64,000 bases of DNA from Photobacterium chitinilyticum (lineage in GTDB: Bacteria > Pseudomonadota > Gammaproteobacteria > Enterobacterales > Vibrionaceae), in contig NZ_RJLM01000004.1 of NCBI RefSeq assembly GCF_004104355.1, forward strand, positions 409,536-473,535, in the 5' to 3' direction. This document shows, one piece after another, positions 18,222 to 27,193 of the stretch. The stretch's first letter is position 1. Each line of letters starts with the position of its first letter. A model generated the notes under the pieces. That model worked only from the letters and a program-made list of their open reading frames with translations, was not told the origin of the DNA and did not search any database. A program made the position numbers and the translations under genes.

Positions 18222-19038
18222 TGGAATGAATGCAGTCACTCATGGTCAGCATGAGATCCAACCGCAAGACAAGCAGGCTATTGCCGAGGCATTTGGCCGC
18301 GCGGCCAGGCACTATGATAAGGCGGCTGCATTTCAGCGCCAGGTCGGTCATCTGTTATTAGATAAGCTCCCGGCTGTCAGTCAGGTGGGCTGTAACGCAC
18401 TTGATCTTGGCTGCGGGACCGGGTATTTCAGTGAACAGTTGCTGCAGCGCGGCTATCAGGTTTGTGCTGCTGACTTATCGGTGCAAATGCTCGCTCGTGC
18501 TGAAGAGCGCTGCGGTGACATAGCAAGATATCTGGAAGCCGATGCCGAAAACCTGCCGCTTGCAGACAACCAGTATGACCTTGCCTTTAGCAGCTTGGCT
18601 CTGCAGTGGTGTGATAATCTTTCTGTTCCGCTCAAAGAAATGAAGCGAGTCGTCAAGCCGGGAGGCCTGATCCTGTTTACAACACTCGTTGACGGCTCAC
18701 TGTATGAGCTTTCTCAGTCTTGGCTGCAGGTTGATCAGCATCAACATGTGAACGAGTTTCTTTCGCAAAAAAAGATAAAACTTGCGCTGGCGCAAGCGGG
18801 CTGCCCGAGTGATGGCCTAGAATTCAGGCCTATTAAGATGCAATACAATACGGCAGTTGAACTCATGAAAGACCTGAAAGGGATAGGGGCAACGCATCTG
18901 CAGCAGGAGCGCAAAGCAGGCTTGGCCGGTCGTAAAACGATTCAGGCATTAGAAGGCGCTTATGATGAGTTCCGAGATGAGAATGGTCAACTGCCGGCAA
19001 CATACCAAGTCTGTTTTGGAGTAATTATTAATGACTAA
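18214..19038 (+). CDS. bioC: Malonyl-ACP O-methyltransferase
   Basis: BioC methylates malonyl-ACP so that the fatty-acid machinery can build the pimelate moiety of biotin. The 274-residue protein has a class I SAM-methyltransferase fold. Motif I is [14 protein letters not shown] near residue 65, the acidic VCAADLS strand end follows, and FSSLALQWC lies near 128. The N-terminal [17 protein letters not shown] region is typical of BioC. The start at 18214 overlaps bioF by 8 bp; a second ATG 12 bp downstream is possible. It overlaps bioD by 8 bp. Confidence 0.95.
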   Translation: MTNGMNAVTHGQHEIQPQDKQAIAEAFGRAARHYDKAAAFQRQVGHLLLDKLPAVSQVGCNALDLGCGTGYFSEQLLQRGYQVCAADLSVQMLARAEERCGDIARYLEADAENLPLADNQYDLAFSSLALQWCDNLSVPLKEMKRVVKPGGLILFTTLVDGSLYELSQSWLQVDQHQHVNEFLSQKKIKLALAQAGCPSDGLEFRPIKMQYNTAVELMKDLKGIGATHLQQERKAGLAGRKTIQALEGAYDEFRDENGQLPATYQVCFGVIIND

Positions 19039-19711
19039 CGCTTTCTTTGTAGCAGGAACAGATACCGAAGTCGGTAAAACTGTTGCCTCTCGCGCAATTT
19101 TACACGCAGCTGGCAGCGCGAACATTAAGATGGCGGGTTATAAGCCTGTTGCGTCGGGCAGTGCGCCGACCGATGAGGGGATGCGTAACTCAGACGCATT
19201 ATATATTCAGGATGCCTCAGTCGTAGAGCTTGCCTATGACGAAGTAAATCCGTATGCGTTCGAAGCGGCGGTATCACCGCACTTAGCGGCTGAGCAGGAA
19301 AAGCGGGTAATTGACTTTGATACCTTGTCTCAGGGCTTGGATCACCTTAAGTCAAAATCTGACGTTGTTCTGGTTGAAGGCGCAGGGGGCTGGCGGGTGC
19401 CGGTATCTCGCTCTGATTTTCTTTCTAGCTGGGTGAAGCAGGAGAAATTGCCGGTCATTCTGGTTGTCGGTGTTAAGCTTGGCTGTTTAAGCCATGCAAT
19501 TCTTACCGCTGAAGCAATTAAGCATGATGGCCTGGAGCTAGTAGGCTGGGTGGCTAACCGCATTAATCCGGGCACTGAAAACTACGCAGAAATTATTCGC
19601 ATGCTGGAAGAAAACTTACCAGGCCAGAAGCTGGGCGAGATCCCATATATGCCAGGTATAAAGAAGCGTGATCTGTCTAAGTACATTGACCTGTCACCAC
19701 TAGGTTTGTAA
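19031..19711 (+). CDS. bioD: ATP-dependent dethiobiotin synthetase
   Basis: BioD closes the ureido ring of dethiobiotin from diaminopelargonate, CO2 and ATP. The 226-residue P-loop protein has the variant Walker [15 protein letters not shown] at residues 9-22. Other landmarks are the conserved GYKPVASG, the EGAGGWRVP segment near 116, and the [13 protein letters not shown] helix. It ends the bioBFCD operon and is followed by a strong hairpin terminator. Confidence 0.96.
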   Translation: MTNAFFVAGTDTEVGKTVASRAILHAAGSANIKMAGYKPVASGSAPTDEGMRNSDALYIQDASVVELAYDEVNPYAFEAAVSPHLAAEQEKRVIDFDTLSQGLDHLKSKSDVVLVEGAGGWRVPVSRSDFLSSWVKQEKLPVILVVGVKLGCLSHAILTAEAIKHDGLELVGWVANRINPGTENYAEIIRMLEENLPGQKLGEIPYMPGIKKRDLSKYIDLSPLGL

Positions 19712-19747
19712 ACGCCTTCTTATATCGTGTGAGTTAATCGATAATAG

Positions 19748-19775
19748 AAACCCTGCAGAAATGCAGGGTTTTTTA
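19748..19775 (+). terminator. Terminator of bioBFCD
   Basis: AAACCCTGCA (19748-19757), a GAAA tetraloop and TGCAGGGTTT (19762-19771) are followed by a T-run. This is a textbook rho-independent terminator 36 bp after the bioD stop. Confidence 0.85.
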
Positions 19776-19828
19776 TTTGCTTTAGATTTATCAAATGCAT
19801 CCAGTATATCAGGCGGCTAGATGTGGCC

Positions 19829-20485
19829 TCATTTGCCCTTCTTTAAGAGTTCAGGAAGGCAATACCAACCGGCTGCGAACATGATGAGACTGTATGCAAG
19901 TAGCTCCATTCCTTCTTCTGCCAGGTTTTTAACCGAACGTATATAGCTTTCCTGCATGACCCCTTGCCATAAATCACTCATGCCGTAGATACGGGCAAAA
20001 ATGAACAATGTTGCAATGCCAGCGAGCATCAGGCTGTAGCTTTTATGGCTGATGTAGTTTGTCAGTGGATCAATTGACGTTTCCTTATGGGAGTGCGCAT
20101 AACCAATGGCGATGGTAGCTAGCAGCCATGCTGGGTACTTCCAGAAACCGTGGTGAATTTGATCGAATAAACTATCAAGCTCCCGGATTAATATAATAAA
20201 GAAAAACGCGCTGACCAAAAAAGCAAATCCCCGTAGTTCACTGCGTTTGATTGCAACGGCAGCAAAGAGACCGGCGGTAATGAGAAGGTAACCTTCCTGG
20301 AGGCATTCGACTAGCGAGTCTTCACCGATACTGCCATTGATTTGGGTAACTTCCAGGTGGATGACAAGAGCGGAAAACGCAAGCAGTAGTGCCAGTCCGA
20401 AGAAGTATGCGGTTGAAACAATAAGAGGGTGTAATGGTTGCACCTCAGTTTGGGTGCTTTCTGTTTTGATTAGAGTAGATTGCAT
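19829..20485 (-). CDS. Polytopic membrane protein of unknown function
   Basis: This protein of about 218 residues has five or six hydrophobic spans, e.g. LIVSTAYFFGLALLLAFSALVI, YLLITAGLFAAVAI, GFAFLVSAFFFIILI, YPAWLLATIAIGYA, YSLMLAGIATLFIF and LLAYSLIMFAAGWYCL. Charged EECLQEGYLL and EEGMELLAYS segments sit between or within spans. I recognise no family. The start is uncertain: ATG 20485 is chosen, ATG 20497 has AGGAG only two bases away, and a GTG at 20524 extends it further. It is transcribed alone, after the hairpin that ends the 53-residue gene upstream. Confidence 0.7.
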   Translation of the reverse strand: MQSTLIKTESTQTEVQPLHPLIVSTAYFFGLALLLAFSALVIHLEVTQINGSIGEDSLVECLQEGYLLITAGLFAAVAIKRSELRGFAFLVSAFFFIILIRELDSLFDQIHHGFWKYPAWLLATIAIGYAHSHKETSIDPLTNYISHKSYSLMLAGIATLFIFARIYGMSDLWQGVMQESYIRSVKNLAEEGMELLAYSLIMFAAGWYCLPELLKKGK

Positions 20486-20665
20486 AATAAGAACCATAAC
20501 TCCTGTAGACCGCGAGGACGTCACTGACGAAAATGGGATATACAGGCAGATTTATCTTTGATAGTTATATGCGGGCTATTATGCTTTTATCACACTGAAT
20601 GCAGGCTGTATTTAGTGATAAGTGTCACACTTCTCATGTGTTAGATGTTTTCTACGTCAAAAAGA

Positions 20666-20692
20666 AAAACCTCCTCAAAAAGAGGAGGTTTT
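20666..20692 (-). terminator. Strong hairpin terminator after the 53-residue gene
   Basis: AAAACCTCCTC (20666-20676) and GAGGAGGTTTT (20682-20692) pair perfectly across an A5 loop. On the minus strand the stem runs into TTTTTCTTTTT. It lies 22 bp after the small gene's stop. Confidence 0.8.
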
Positions 20693-20714
20693 AGAAGTCG
20701 GTTTTCGTACTAGA

Positions 20715-20876
20715 TTAACTTTCGACGGTTAGCCCGATAAGCGCTTCCTGTGTATCAGATAGCGTTTTGCTACCCGCTGGCTCAATACCAAGTTCTTTGT
20801 GAGCTTCGTCTGCTGACATGCCTAAATGGCAGCGTAGGATATCAATAGCAACCTGATAGTTTTCGTGATCAGCCAT
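20715..20876 (-). CDS. Small conserved-looking protein of 53 residues, unknown function
   Basis: An ORF of 54 codons starts at ATG 20876 (or the ATG immediately before it, 20879) behind a near-perfect Shine-Dalgarno AAGGAGG, and ends in front of a strong terminator. The product is acidic and soluble: it begins MADHENYQVAIDILR, has one Cys, and continues HLGMSADEAHKELG, which looks like a helical, possibly helix-turn-helix-like unit. The signals at both ends make this a real gene despite its size. I cannot assign a family. It stands between a membrane-protein gene and htpX. Confidence 0.75.
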   Translation of the reverse strand: MADHENYQVAIDILRCHLGMSADEAHKELGIEPAGSKTLSDTQEALIGLTVES

Positions 20877-20879
20877 CAT

Positions 20880-21220
20880 TCCTCCTTGAAAATTTGACGG
20901 TGGTATACTGCGTTGTTAATGCTATACACTCGACAATAGTGGAATGCCTTCATACTTTCAATAAGACTAAAGTCTAAAGCCGTCATTTATGACTCACATC
21001 ACCGATTGTTGACTAGGTTGTTAAACAAGATTTACGGCGGTGCATTCTGTGGTAAATAATAACGAAACGTAACAATTTAGCCCTTTTACTTGTAATTGGA
21101 TTGATCGACCATACTATAAATAACAAATTGATTGGCTTGTATCATATGAAATAAGTGTGTGATGCTCCATCGTTTGTGTAGAACTAGAAAGCTTGATTGC
21201 TATTGGAGAATATTAAAAAT
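20880..21220. promoter_or_regulatory. Divergent spacer upstream of htpX
   Basis: This spacer of about 340 bp lies between the 53-residue gene (minus) and htpX (plus). It is AT-rich and must hold both promoters. htpX is heat-shock- or Cpx-controlled in E. coli, but I could not point to a convincing sigma-32 or CpxR box here. Confidence 0.35.
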
Positions 21221-22105
21221 ATGAAGCGGATTGCATTGTTCTTGGCAACTAACCTTGCTGTGATGCTGGTCTTCAGTGTTGTCTTGAACCTTATCTACGC
21301 TTTTACCAGTTTACAGCCAGGTAGTTTGAATGGCTTATTGGTAATGGCGGCATTGTTCGGTTTTGGCGGCTCATTGATTTCACTGTTTATGTCTAAGTCG
21401 ATGGCGTTGCGTTCGGTCGGCGGCATGGTGGTTGAGCACCCGCGTAATGAAACCGAACACTGGTTAATGGAAACTGTTTCGCGTCAGGCACAGCAGTCGG
21501 GTATCGGTATGCCAACCGTTGCTATTTATGAGTCCGCTGATATCAATGCCTTCGCGACAGGCGCTAAGCGGGATGACTCGTTGGTTGCGGTATCTACGGG
21601 TTTGCTCCGTAGTATGACACGCGATGAAGCAGAAGCTGTATTGGCACACGAGGTCAGCCATATCTCTAACGGTGACATGGTGACGATGACGCTGATGCAG
21701 GGTGTAGTGAATACCTTTGTCATTTTCGTTTCGCGTTTGGTTGCCGGTGCGGTTAGTGGGTTCAATAACGGCGATGAAGACGGTGAAGGCGAAGGGGGCA
21801 GCTTTATGATGTACTTCATCGTATCTTCGATTATGGAAGTATTGTTTGGCTTCCTGGCGAGCATCTTGACGATGTGGTATAGCCGCCACCGTGAGTTTAA
21901 AGCCGATGCCGGGTCGGCACACCTTGTCGGTCGAGAAAAAATGATTGCTGCGCTTGAACGCCTGAAGGTAAGTCATGAATCTCAGCTTGAAGGTTCGATG
22001 ATGGCTTTCGGTATTAATGGTAAAAAGTCACTATCCGAGTTGTTCATGACGCACCCACCTCTCGATAAGCGTATCGATGCGCTGCGCCGTGGTGAACATT
22101 TATAA
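21221..22105 (+). CDS. htpX: Inner-membrane zinc metalloprotease HtpX
   Basis: HtpX is an M48-family protease that degrades damaged membrane proteins together with FtsH. The 294-residue product matches E. coli HtpX throughout. It has two N-terminal membrane spans (about 5-25 and 35-55), the zinc motif HEVSH near residues 139-143, and a second hydrophobic pair between about 155 and 215. Near 222 the third ligand region reads [12 protein letters not shown], and the protein ends in [15 protein letters not shown] chose ATG 21221, which gives the family N-terminus; an upstream TTG is in frame but unlikely. A glycine/acidic loop ([12 protein letters not shown]) replaces the equivalent E. coli loop. 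Confidence 0.96.
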   Translation: MKRIALFLATNLAVMLVFSVVLNLIYAFTSLQPGSLNGLLVMAALFGFGGSLISLFMSKSMALRSVGGMVVEHPRNETEHWLMETVSRQAQQSGIGMPTVAIYESADINAFATGAKRDDSLVAVSTGLLRSMTRDEAEAVLAHEVSHISNGDMVTMTLMQGVVNTFVIFVSRLVAGAVSGFNNGDEDGEGEGGSFMMYFIVSSIMEVLFGFLASILTMWYSRHREFKADAGSAHLVGREKMIAALERLKVSHESQLEGSMMAFGINGKKSLSELFMTHPPLDKRIDALRRGEHL

Positions 22106-22129
22106 TTCAGTTACCCACTTAATAAATGA

Positions 22130-22162
22130 AATCCCCTAGGCCATGGCATAGGGGATTTTTTT
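22130..22162 (+). terminator. Terminator of htpX
   Basis: AATCCCCTA (22130-22138) pairs with TAGGGGATT (22149-22157), followed by a run of Ts. The position 25 bp after the htpX stop supports it. Confidence 0.8.
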
Positions 22163-22218
22163 AGTAACCAAGATCACACAGGTCCTCAATGAGCATTAAG
22201 CTGATTGCGGAGCAAATA

Positions 22219-22860
22219 TTAGGATAAGATTTGCGCCCAATCATGATTTGATAATGCAGATTTGAGCTGGGGGTAATGTACCGCCAATGGGTACTGGGCT
22301 AGCAGATCGGAGCAAGGATCCCACTCACTGACAAACATTGCGGTATCAAACTTTAGGGTAGGATAGCGTTTGTAATCGGTTATCTTCTTAAATCCTAAGC
22401 GCTCGTAAAATCGTTTATGATTTTTCCTAGCGGCGCAAATGACGAGCGTTTTTCCTGTTACCTCAGTTAAATGCATTGCATTGGCAAACAGGGCAAGGGG
22501 AACGGTGGCTGAAAAGTCGGTAATATCGGGTAATACGGTAAGGCGGTTTAGTTCGACAAGGGTGTCATATTGTTTTTCTAGTTCCATAAAGGTTTCGGGA
22601 AATAGCCGCTTTACCGGAATATCTATCCAACCTGGTTGTTGATTGATTATCGATATCCGTAAAGAAGCTATCGATTGATTATTTTGCCGCAGTACAAAGG
22701 TATGGTTGTTTGGCATATGGTCAAATTCGTCTTCCAGCCTTTGTTGGTTATTGGTATCAATATAACCTTGCTGTAAATAGGCTTGATATCGAATGGCAAA
22801 GGCTTCATCGAGTAGTGCCGGCGTTGCACAGTAGTGATTTTTGAGCGAGTGAATATCCAT
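22219..22860 (-). CDS. FeeM-like N-acyltransferase (GNAT fold)
   Basis: This protein of about 213 residues resembles the N-acyl amino acid synthase (FeeM) branch of the GNAT superfamily, also close to autoinducer synthases. It has FAIRYQAYLQQGYI near the start, EFDHMPNNHTFVLRQNNQSIASLRISI as the core strands, and a VELNRLTVLPD segment. FYERLGFKKITDYKRYP is the GNAT C-terminal motif. It probably transfers an acyl chain from acyl-ACP to an amine. The substrate is unknown and no biosynthetic partner is adjacent. I chose ATG 22860; a TTG 30 bp upstream is in frame. It is on the opposite strand to htpX, convergent with it. Confidence 0.75.
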   Translation of the reverse strand: MDIHSLKNHYCATPALLDEAFAIRYQAYLQQGYIDTNNQQRLEDEFDHMPNNHTFVLRQNNQSIASLRISIINQQPGWIDIPVKRLFPETFMELEKQYDTLVELNRLTVLPDITDFSATVPLALFANAMHLTEVTGKTLVICAARKNHKRFYERLGFKKITDYKRYPTLKFDTAMFVSEWDPCSDLLAQYPLAVHYPQLKSALSNHDWAQILS

Positions 22861-23047
22861 ATTGGTACATCTTTCCTTGAGCTTGTTCAAGCAAGCGGGG
22901 TATGGGCAGATACAGCCCCCGCATAATGCAATGATATTTTAGCTTGTGAAGCTTAAGAACGTTGCGAGACATATACCAAATGCAACTGATTGCTTTTATT
23001 GTGTTCTATAGTGAAATTCAATTGAACGGACTGGTGTTTTTATTCGG

Positions 23048-24199
23048 TTATTCTAGCGGTGATATCCGGTACAAGTTTCCATTATCGGTGGTGAAGTAAA
23101 TCCAGCCTTCGGGGCTTTGCACCAGTGCTCGGATCCGCTCTTGTAACGGTAATAGCAGGCGCTCTTCCGAGGTAATAATGCCTTCCGGGCTAAGGGTAAG
23201 ATGATTGATGTGTTCTAGTTTCAATGCACCAACGAATAGATCGCCTTGCCAGCCGGGAAAGGCTGTGCCGGTATAATGCAATAGGCTACCCGGCGCAATG
23301 GAAGGTATGTAGACTTTTCGCGGTGATTCTATCCCTTCTTTTTCTTTGGCTTCTCCTACCGAAATTGGTCCCCAATACTCTTTGCCATGAGAGGTGACAG
23401 GCCAGCCGTAGTTGCTGCCTTTTTTTATCAGGTTGATTTCATCGCCTCCACGAGGCCCATGCTCACTTGCCCATAGTTGTTTGCTGTCGATGTCAAATGC
23501 CAAGCCTTGAGGGTTACGGTGACCATAGCTCCAGATCTCGGGAAGTGCTGCTTTGTGGGCAACAAAAGGATTGTCCGCAGGTACTGTACCGTCATGGTTG
23601 AGGCGAAGAATACTGCCGGCATGTGTTGTTAAATCTTGTCCGTTGTCGCGTTCACCACGATCGCCGACGGAAAAGAACAGATGGCCTTGCTGGTCGAAGG
23701 TGATACGGCTACCAAAATGGCGATAGGTTGGTGTGGCTGAATGGGTAACGAGCAGTTCTTGCCACTGAGTCAGTGTATCTACTTTGAGCTTGCTGCGAGC
23801 CAGCACGGTTACTGCCTGATTACCAATAGTTTTGCTGTAGGTGAAATACAACCAGCCATTAGGCTGTTGGTATCCCGGCTCGGTGATAACGTCGAGTAAT
23901 CCGCCCTGTCCGCTGGCAGTAACGTCGGGAAGGCCTTTAACCGCTGTTTGGCTGTTGTTTGAAATATCGAGAATAACGGCTTCCCCGTGACGCTGGGTGA
24001 TCAACAGTTTCTGGCTAGTGATGAATGTTATACCCCATGGAACTGATAGGTGTTCGGCAACCAGTGAAACCTGATAATCCATGTTGTTGCTAGAACCGTT
24101 GAGTACCACCGAGGCATAGGCTGTCGAGGGCAGTGCGCATACCCCTGATAAAAGAGATAGGGAAAAAAGGTATTCGGGGCGAACGACAGGGAATTTCAT
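23048..24199 (-). CDS. PQQ-type soluble aldose sugar dehydrogenase (YliI-like)
   Basis: This 383-residue protein has an N-terminal signal peptide (hydrophobic core to about residue 29, TAYAS cleavage region), then a six-bladed beta-propeller of the glucose/sorbosone dehydrogenase family. Typical segments are VPWGITFI, GGLLDVITEPGYQQNGW-like (here with PNGWLYF) and the RHFGSRITFDQQGHLFFSVGDRGERD blade. SYGHRNPQGLAFD and EHGPRGGDEINLI are family hallmarks. Homologues such as E. coli YliI oxidise aldoses in the periplasm with externally supplied PQQ. No pqq genes are in the window. It is transcribed alone. Confidence 0.88.
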   Translation of the reverse strand: MKFPVVRPEYLFSLSLLSGVCALPSTAYASVVLNGSSNNMDYQVSLVAEHLSVPWGITFITSQKLLITQRHGEAVILDISNNSQTAVKGLPDVTASGQGGLLDVITEPGYQQPNGWLYFTYSKTIGNQAVTVLARSKLKVDTLTQWQELLVTHSATPTYRHFGSRITFDQQGHLFFSVGDRGERDNGQDLTTHAGSILRLNHDGTVPADNPFVAHKAALPEIWSYGHRNPQGLAFDIDSKQLWASEHGPRGGDEINLIKKGSNYGWPVTSHGKEYWGPISVGEAKEKEGIESPRKVYIPSIAPGSLLHYTGTAFPGWQGDLFVGALKLEHINHLTLSPEGIITSEERLLLPLQERIRALVQSPEGWIYFTTDNGNLYRISPLE

Positions 24200-24327
24200 G
24201 AATTAAAGCCTTTGGTTCGTAAGGTTTATTCTTCAAGTTAAACCCAAGCATAGTTCATTTGTCGCTGCATATATCGCTATGCCGAGCATAAGTGTTGGAG
24301 TCATTGCCTTTGTTATTCGCCGTGCCA

Positions 24328-25749
24328 TTACTCGCGAGGTTTGAGATGGGATGCAATTATCTGTGCGAGTTTTTCCAGCCCCTTTTCCCATTGGCGGTTT
24401 TCATCAAAAGTGGCGAAACTCAGACGAATACAGTGGTTGTGTTGGTTTTGGGTACTAAACATACTCCCGGGCAGTATGCTGATATTGTGGCGAAGCGCTT
24501 GTTGATAAATATCGTTGCAATTTGCGCTCTTTGGCAAGGTCAGCCAGCATAGAAAGCCTCCCTCAGGCTGGGAGAGGTGATAGTGGTTTTGTAGCCATGA
24601 ATAGCGATCGAGCTCTGCTGTGAAAGTTTGAAAAAATAGGCGTTGTTTCTTGGCGTAGCTCTTACGTATCTTGCCAAGGTGTTGACGGAACTTGCCTGTC
24701 GTCAGGAACTGTCCAACAGCAGATTGCATCAGGTTCAAGCTGCCCATGTTGTCTGTCATTAGCCGCTTTTCAATTTGATGTTGATACTTCCCCGCAATAA
24801 CCCAGCCAATACGCAGACGGGAATCCAGTGTTTTTGACAATGAACTGCAATAGATAACTCTGTTTTCCACATCCAGTGCTTTTAGGGGCAATGGTCTGTG
24901 GTTATAGGCCAATCCGCCGAAAACATCATCTTCAATGATCGGAATACCACTGGTGATAGCTAGAAAAGTTAGCCGATCAGGTTGCGACATGACATAGCCG
25001 ATAGGGTTATTGAAGCTGGGGTTGATGATAATGGCAGAAACCGGCCAGCGATCAAGAGCTTGCTTTAAAGCCTGTAAGTCAATGCCGCTCGTTATACTGG
25101 CGGGGATCTCGACGACTTTTAGCCCAAGAGACTCAAGTAGGAGCAGGTTGCCAAAATAGCTCGGAGATTCGACGAGTACAATATCACCGGGTTGGGTAAT
25201 CGCTTGCAGGCTGAGACTGATGGCCTGCTGCGCCCCGTGAGTGATCAGGATATCATTTGCAGAGGTTGTAACGCCGAGTTCTTGATTGATAAAAACGAGT
25301 TGTCTGATCAGGTCTTCGTTTCCCGGAGGAAGCTGATAATGGCTTGGAATATTGGTTTGGTAGCGACTATGGCGTCCGATTTCGGCATAAAGAGACCGAA
25401 TAGCCGGAAAGCGGGTGTCTGGATGCGCAGAGCCAGCGGCCAACACCTGACGAGAAAGAGACAGGCTCATGATCTCTTTGCTTAGCGACATCAAGTCGAC
25501 ATAGCCGGGTTCACTGATAGCTGTGATACCCGGATTTGCACGTTTGGCAACCAGATAACCTGATCGTGGATGTGCCTCAATTCGTTGACCAGCCTCAAGC
25601 TGCTGGTAGGCGCGGATGACAGTATTCTTGCTGATTGCCAACTGGGTACTTAAGTCACGAATAGAGGGAAGCTTATCGCCTGGTTGATAGCTTTGCTTGT
25701 TGATTCGCTCGTTGATAAGTTCGACAACTTGTTGATACTTCTTAGACAC
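24328..25749 (-). CDS. MocR-type regulator (GntR winged helix fused to aminotransferase-like domain)
   Basis: This 473-residue protein has a GntR winged helix at about 1-75 (DKLPSIRDLSTQLAISKNTVIRAYQQLE). A fold-type I aminotransferase-like domain follows at about 100-470, with the PLP lysine in CSSLSKTLDSRLRIGW near residue 310 and INPSFNNPIGYVMS near 235. MocR proteins use PLP or PLP-amino-acid adducts as effectors. It is divergent from an EamA-type exporter with a 112-bp spacer that carries three TCTGTACCC-like repeats, so it most likely controls that exporter and itself. The likely signal (an amino acid or vitamin B6 compound) is inference. Confidence 0.9.
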   Translation of the reverse strand: MSKKYQQVVELINERINKQSYQPGDKLPSIRDLSTQLAISKNTVIRAYQQLEAGQRIEAHPRSGYLVAKRANPGITAISEPGYVDLMSLSKEIMSLSLSRQVLAAGSAHPDTRFPAIRSLYAEIGRHSRYQTNIPSHYQLPPGNEDLIRQLVFINQELGVTTSANDILITHGAQQAISLSLQAITQPGDIVLVESPSYFGNLLLLESLGLKVVEIPASITSGIDLQALKQALDRWPVSAIIINPSFNNPIGYVMSQPDRLTFLAITSGIPIIEDDVFGGLAYNHRPLPLKALDVENRVIYCSSLSKTLDSRLRIGWVIAGKYQHQIEKRLMTDNMGSLNLMQSAVGQFLTTGKFRQHLGKIRKSYAKKQRLFFQTFTAELDRYSWLQNHYHLSQPEGGFLCWLTLPKSANCNDIYQQALRHNISILPGSMFSTQNQHNHCIRLSFATFDENRQWEKGLEKLAQIIASHLKPRE

Positions 25750-25767
25750 GCCCCGTCTCCTAGTTTA

Positions 25768-25818
25768 TCTGTACCCTAAAAATAGCTTAAATCTGTCCCT
25801 ATTAACTTTTCTGTACCC
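25768..25818. promoter_or_regulatory. Three TCTGTACCC-type direct repeats, candidate MocR operator
   Basis: TCTGTACCC at 25768-25776, TCTGTCCCT at 25792-25800 and TCTGTACCC at 25810-25818 are in the same orientation with 24- and 18-bp steps. They fill the spacer between the MocR gene and the EamA transporter gene. MocR-family regulators commonly bind direct repeats, which fits. Confidence 0.6.
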
Positions 25819-25861
25819 AATTAAAGTAATGTCTAACAAATAAAAAGGAAAGGAAATAGTG

Positions 25862-26767
25862 ATGGTTGCTCGCATGATACCGTTTATCTTTGTTGTTCTC
25901 TGGAGCTCGGGCTTTATCGGTGCCCGGTTTGGCCTTCCTTATGCGGAGCCTGCCACCTTTCTTTTTCTCAGAATGGCCGCCAATGTTGTGGTATTTATCT
26001 TGCTGATGTTCATTCTACGTGCCCATTTACCACGAGGTAAGGCGTTGTTTCATTCGGTGATAGCTGGACTATTGATTCATGGCTTTTATCTTGGCGGTAC
26101 CTATGAAGCAATTTCACTTGGAATGCCAGCGGGCTTATGTTCGTTGTTGGTAGGGTTACAGCCGATTTTAACGGCGGTGATTATGGTGATGGCTTGGAAT
26201 GAGCGGATGCGGCTTTCACAGTGGGTTGGTTTGTTGATCGGCTTTGTCGGGATTGGGTTGGTACTGCAAGGAAACATGGAGTGGCAGCATGAGGGGAGCC
26301 GTCAGGCCGCTTATGTGTTTACACTTTTCGCTCTGTTGGGGATCACGCTAGGTACCCTCTATCAGAAGAAGTTCTGCCAAGGGGTTGATATGATCGGTGG
26401 GGCCGTATGGCAATATACCGCGGCAGCCTTGTTGTTTATGCCCGTTGCGTTGACAACCGAAACGATGGTGGTCAACTGGACGCCTGAGTTTATCTTTGCC
26501 TTGGTATGGCTTGTTCTCGTGCTGTCGGGCATCGCAATTATACTGCTTCTATATATGGTTAAGAATGGTGAGGCATCAAAAGTAGCATCAACTTTTTATC
26601 TGGTGCCACCTATGACAGCCTTCCAAGCTTGGTTGGTCTTTGGTGAATCATTTGATGGCTATGGAGTTGTTGGATTTTTGCTTGCGGCAGTAGCGGTTTA
26701 TTTGGTTACTCGAAAGCCAAGGTTGCCTTTAGGTCGTGCACGAGTAGCCGCTCGGGTGGAAAGCTAA
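25862..26767 (+). CDS. EamA-family (DMT) inner-membrane transporter
   Basis: This 301-residue protein has ten hydrophobic spans arranged as two EamA halves (about 1-135 and 150-290). The first half has the typical opening PFIFVVLWSSGFIGARFGLPYAEPATFLFLRM and LGMPAGLCSLLVGLQPILTAV. The second has MIGGAVWQYTAAALLFMPVAL and STFYLVPPMTAFQAWLVFGE. Such proteins usually export amino acids or small metabolites. I use ATG 25862, with a purine-rich AAGGAAAGGAAA upstream; a GTG precedes it directly. The divergent MocR gene is its likely regulator. Confidence 0.88.
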   Translation: MVARMIPFIFVVLWSSGFIGARFGLPYAEPATFLFLRMAANVVVFILLMFILRAHLPRGKALFHSVIAGLLIHGFYLGGTYEAISLGMPAGLCSLLVGLQPILTAVIMVMAWNERMRLSQWVGLLIGFVGIGLVLQGNMEWQHEGSRQAAYVFTLFALLGITLGTLYQKKFCQGVDMIGGAVWQYTAAALLFMPVALTTETMVVNWTPEFIFALVWLVLVLSGIAIILLLYMVKNGEASKVASTFYLVPPMTAFQAWLVFGESFDGYGVVGFLLAAVAVYLVTRKPRLPLGRARVAARVES

Positions 26768-26857
26768 TTTTTGACTTGTGAATTGAGTCATTAGTAGAGT
26801 GGTTAATTGAGACGGTCAGAATTGAAACTCTGACTAATTTCGGCCTGGCGGGAACGT

Positions 26858-26959
26858 TTATCGTAGATACAGATCATGGATAAATTCGGTGCTCGAAGCC
26901 TTTGCAGCACTGCTAAATAGAATGATAATCACGGCGAATAGTTGTATCCCGAACTTCAC
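26858..26959 (-). CDS. Possible tiny secreted or membrane peptide (33 residues)
   Basis: A short ORF starts at GTG 26957-26959 with AAGGAAG five bases upstream. It encodes a 33-residue product: Lys-Phe, a hydrophobic core (IQLFAVIIILF), then SSAAKASST, which resembles a signal peptide with an AKA cleavage site, and an EFIHDLYLR tail. Either it is a real micro-protein or the surviving 5' end of a broken exported-protein gene; another frame continues for 24 codons nearby. There is no known family. Support is the ribosome-binding site plus the signal-peptide pattern only. Confidence 0.4.
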   Translation of the reverse strand: MKFGIQLFAVIIILFSSAAKASSTEFIHDLYLR

Positions 26960-27151
26960 ATAAGCTTCCTTTTTTGTTATTCGTTTCTTATTTTAGTTCA
27001 CACTGTTCTTTTCGGATGCAACGTCGGAGATTCATTGGGTACTTTTATATGCAAAATGAATGTGCGAGAGAAAATACAGTCAGAAATACATAACCACTGA
27101 TTGAAATTCAACAATGTTGATTGATAACTAGGCGGTTGGTTCTGTGGGGTA

Positions 27152-27180
27152 TTTACACTTACAAAATGGGTGTGTATTAT
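27152..27180 (+). promoter_or_regulatory. Promoter of tRNA-Ser
   Basis: TTTACA (27152-27157) and TATTAT (27175-27180) are separated by exactly 17 bp and followed by a GC-rich discriminator (TCGCCGC), as is usual for stringently controlled stable-RNA promoters. The tRNA starts 14 bp after the -10 box. Confidence 0.75.
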
Positions 27181-27193
27181 TCGCCGCACTTAC

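Larger units (their letters stand above)
26768..27193. other. Intergenic region before tRNA-Ser
   Basis: Apart from the 33-codon ORF on the minus strand and the tRNA promoter, this region contains a small inverted repeat (GTCAGA at 26815-26820 with TCTGAC at 26829-26834) that could end the transporter transcript or the short ORF. Nothing else was recognised. Confidence 0.4.

Noticed and set aside
26998-27189. 63-codon minus-strand frame next to tRNA-Ser
   Set aside because: It overlaps the tRNA promoter, has no Shine-Dalgarno and no family resemblance.
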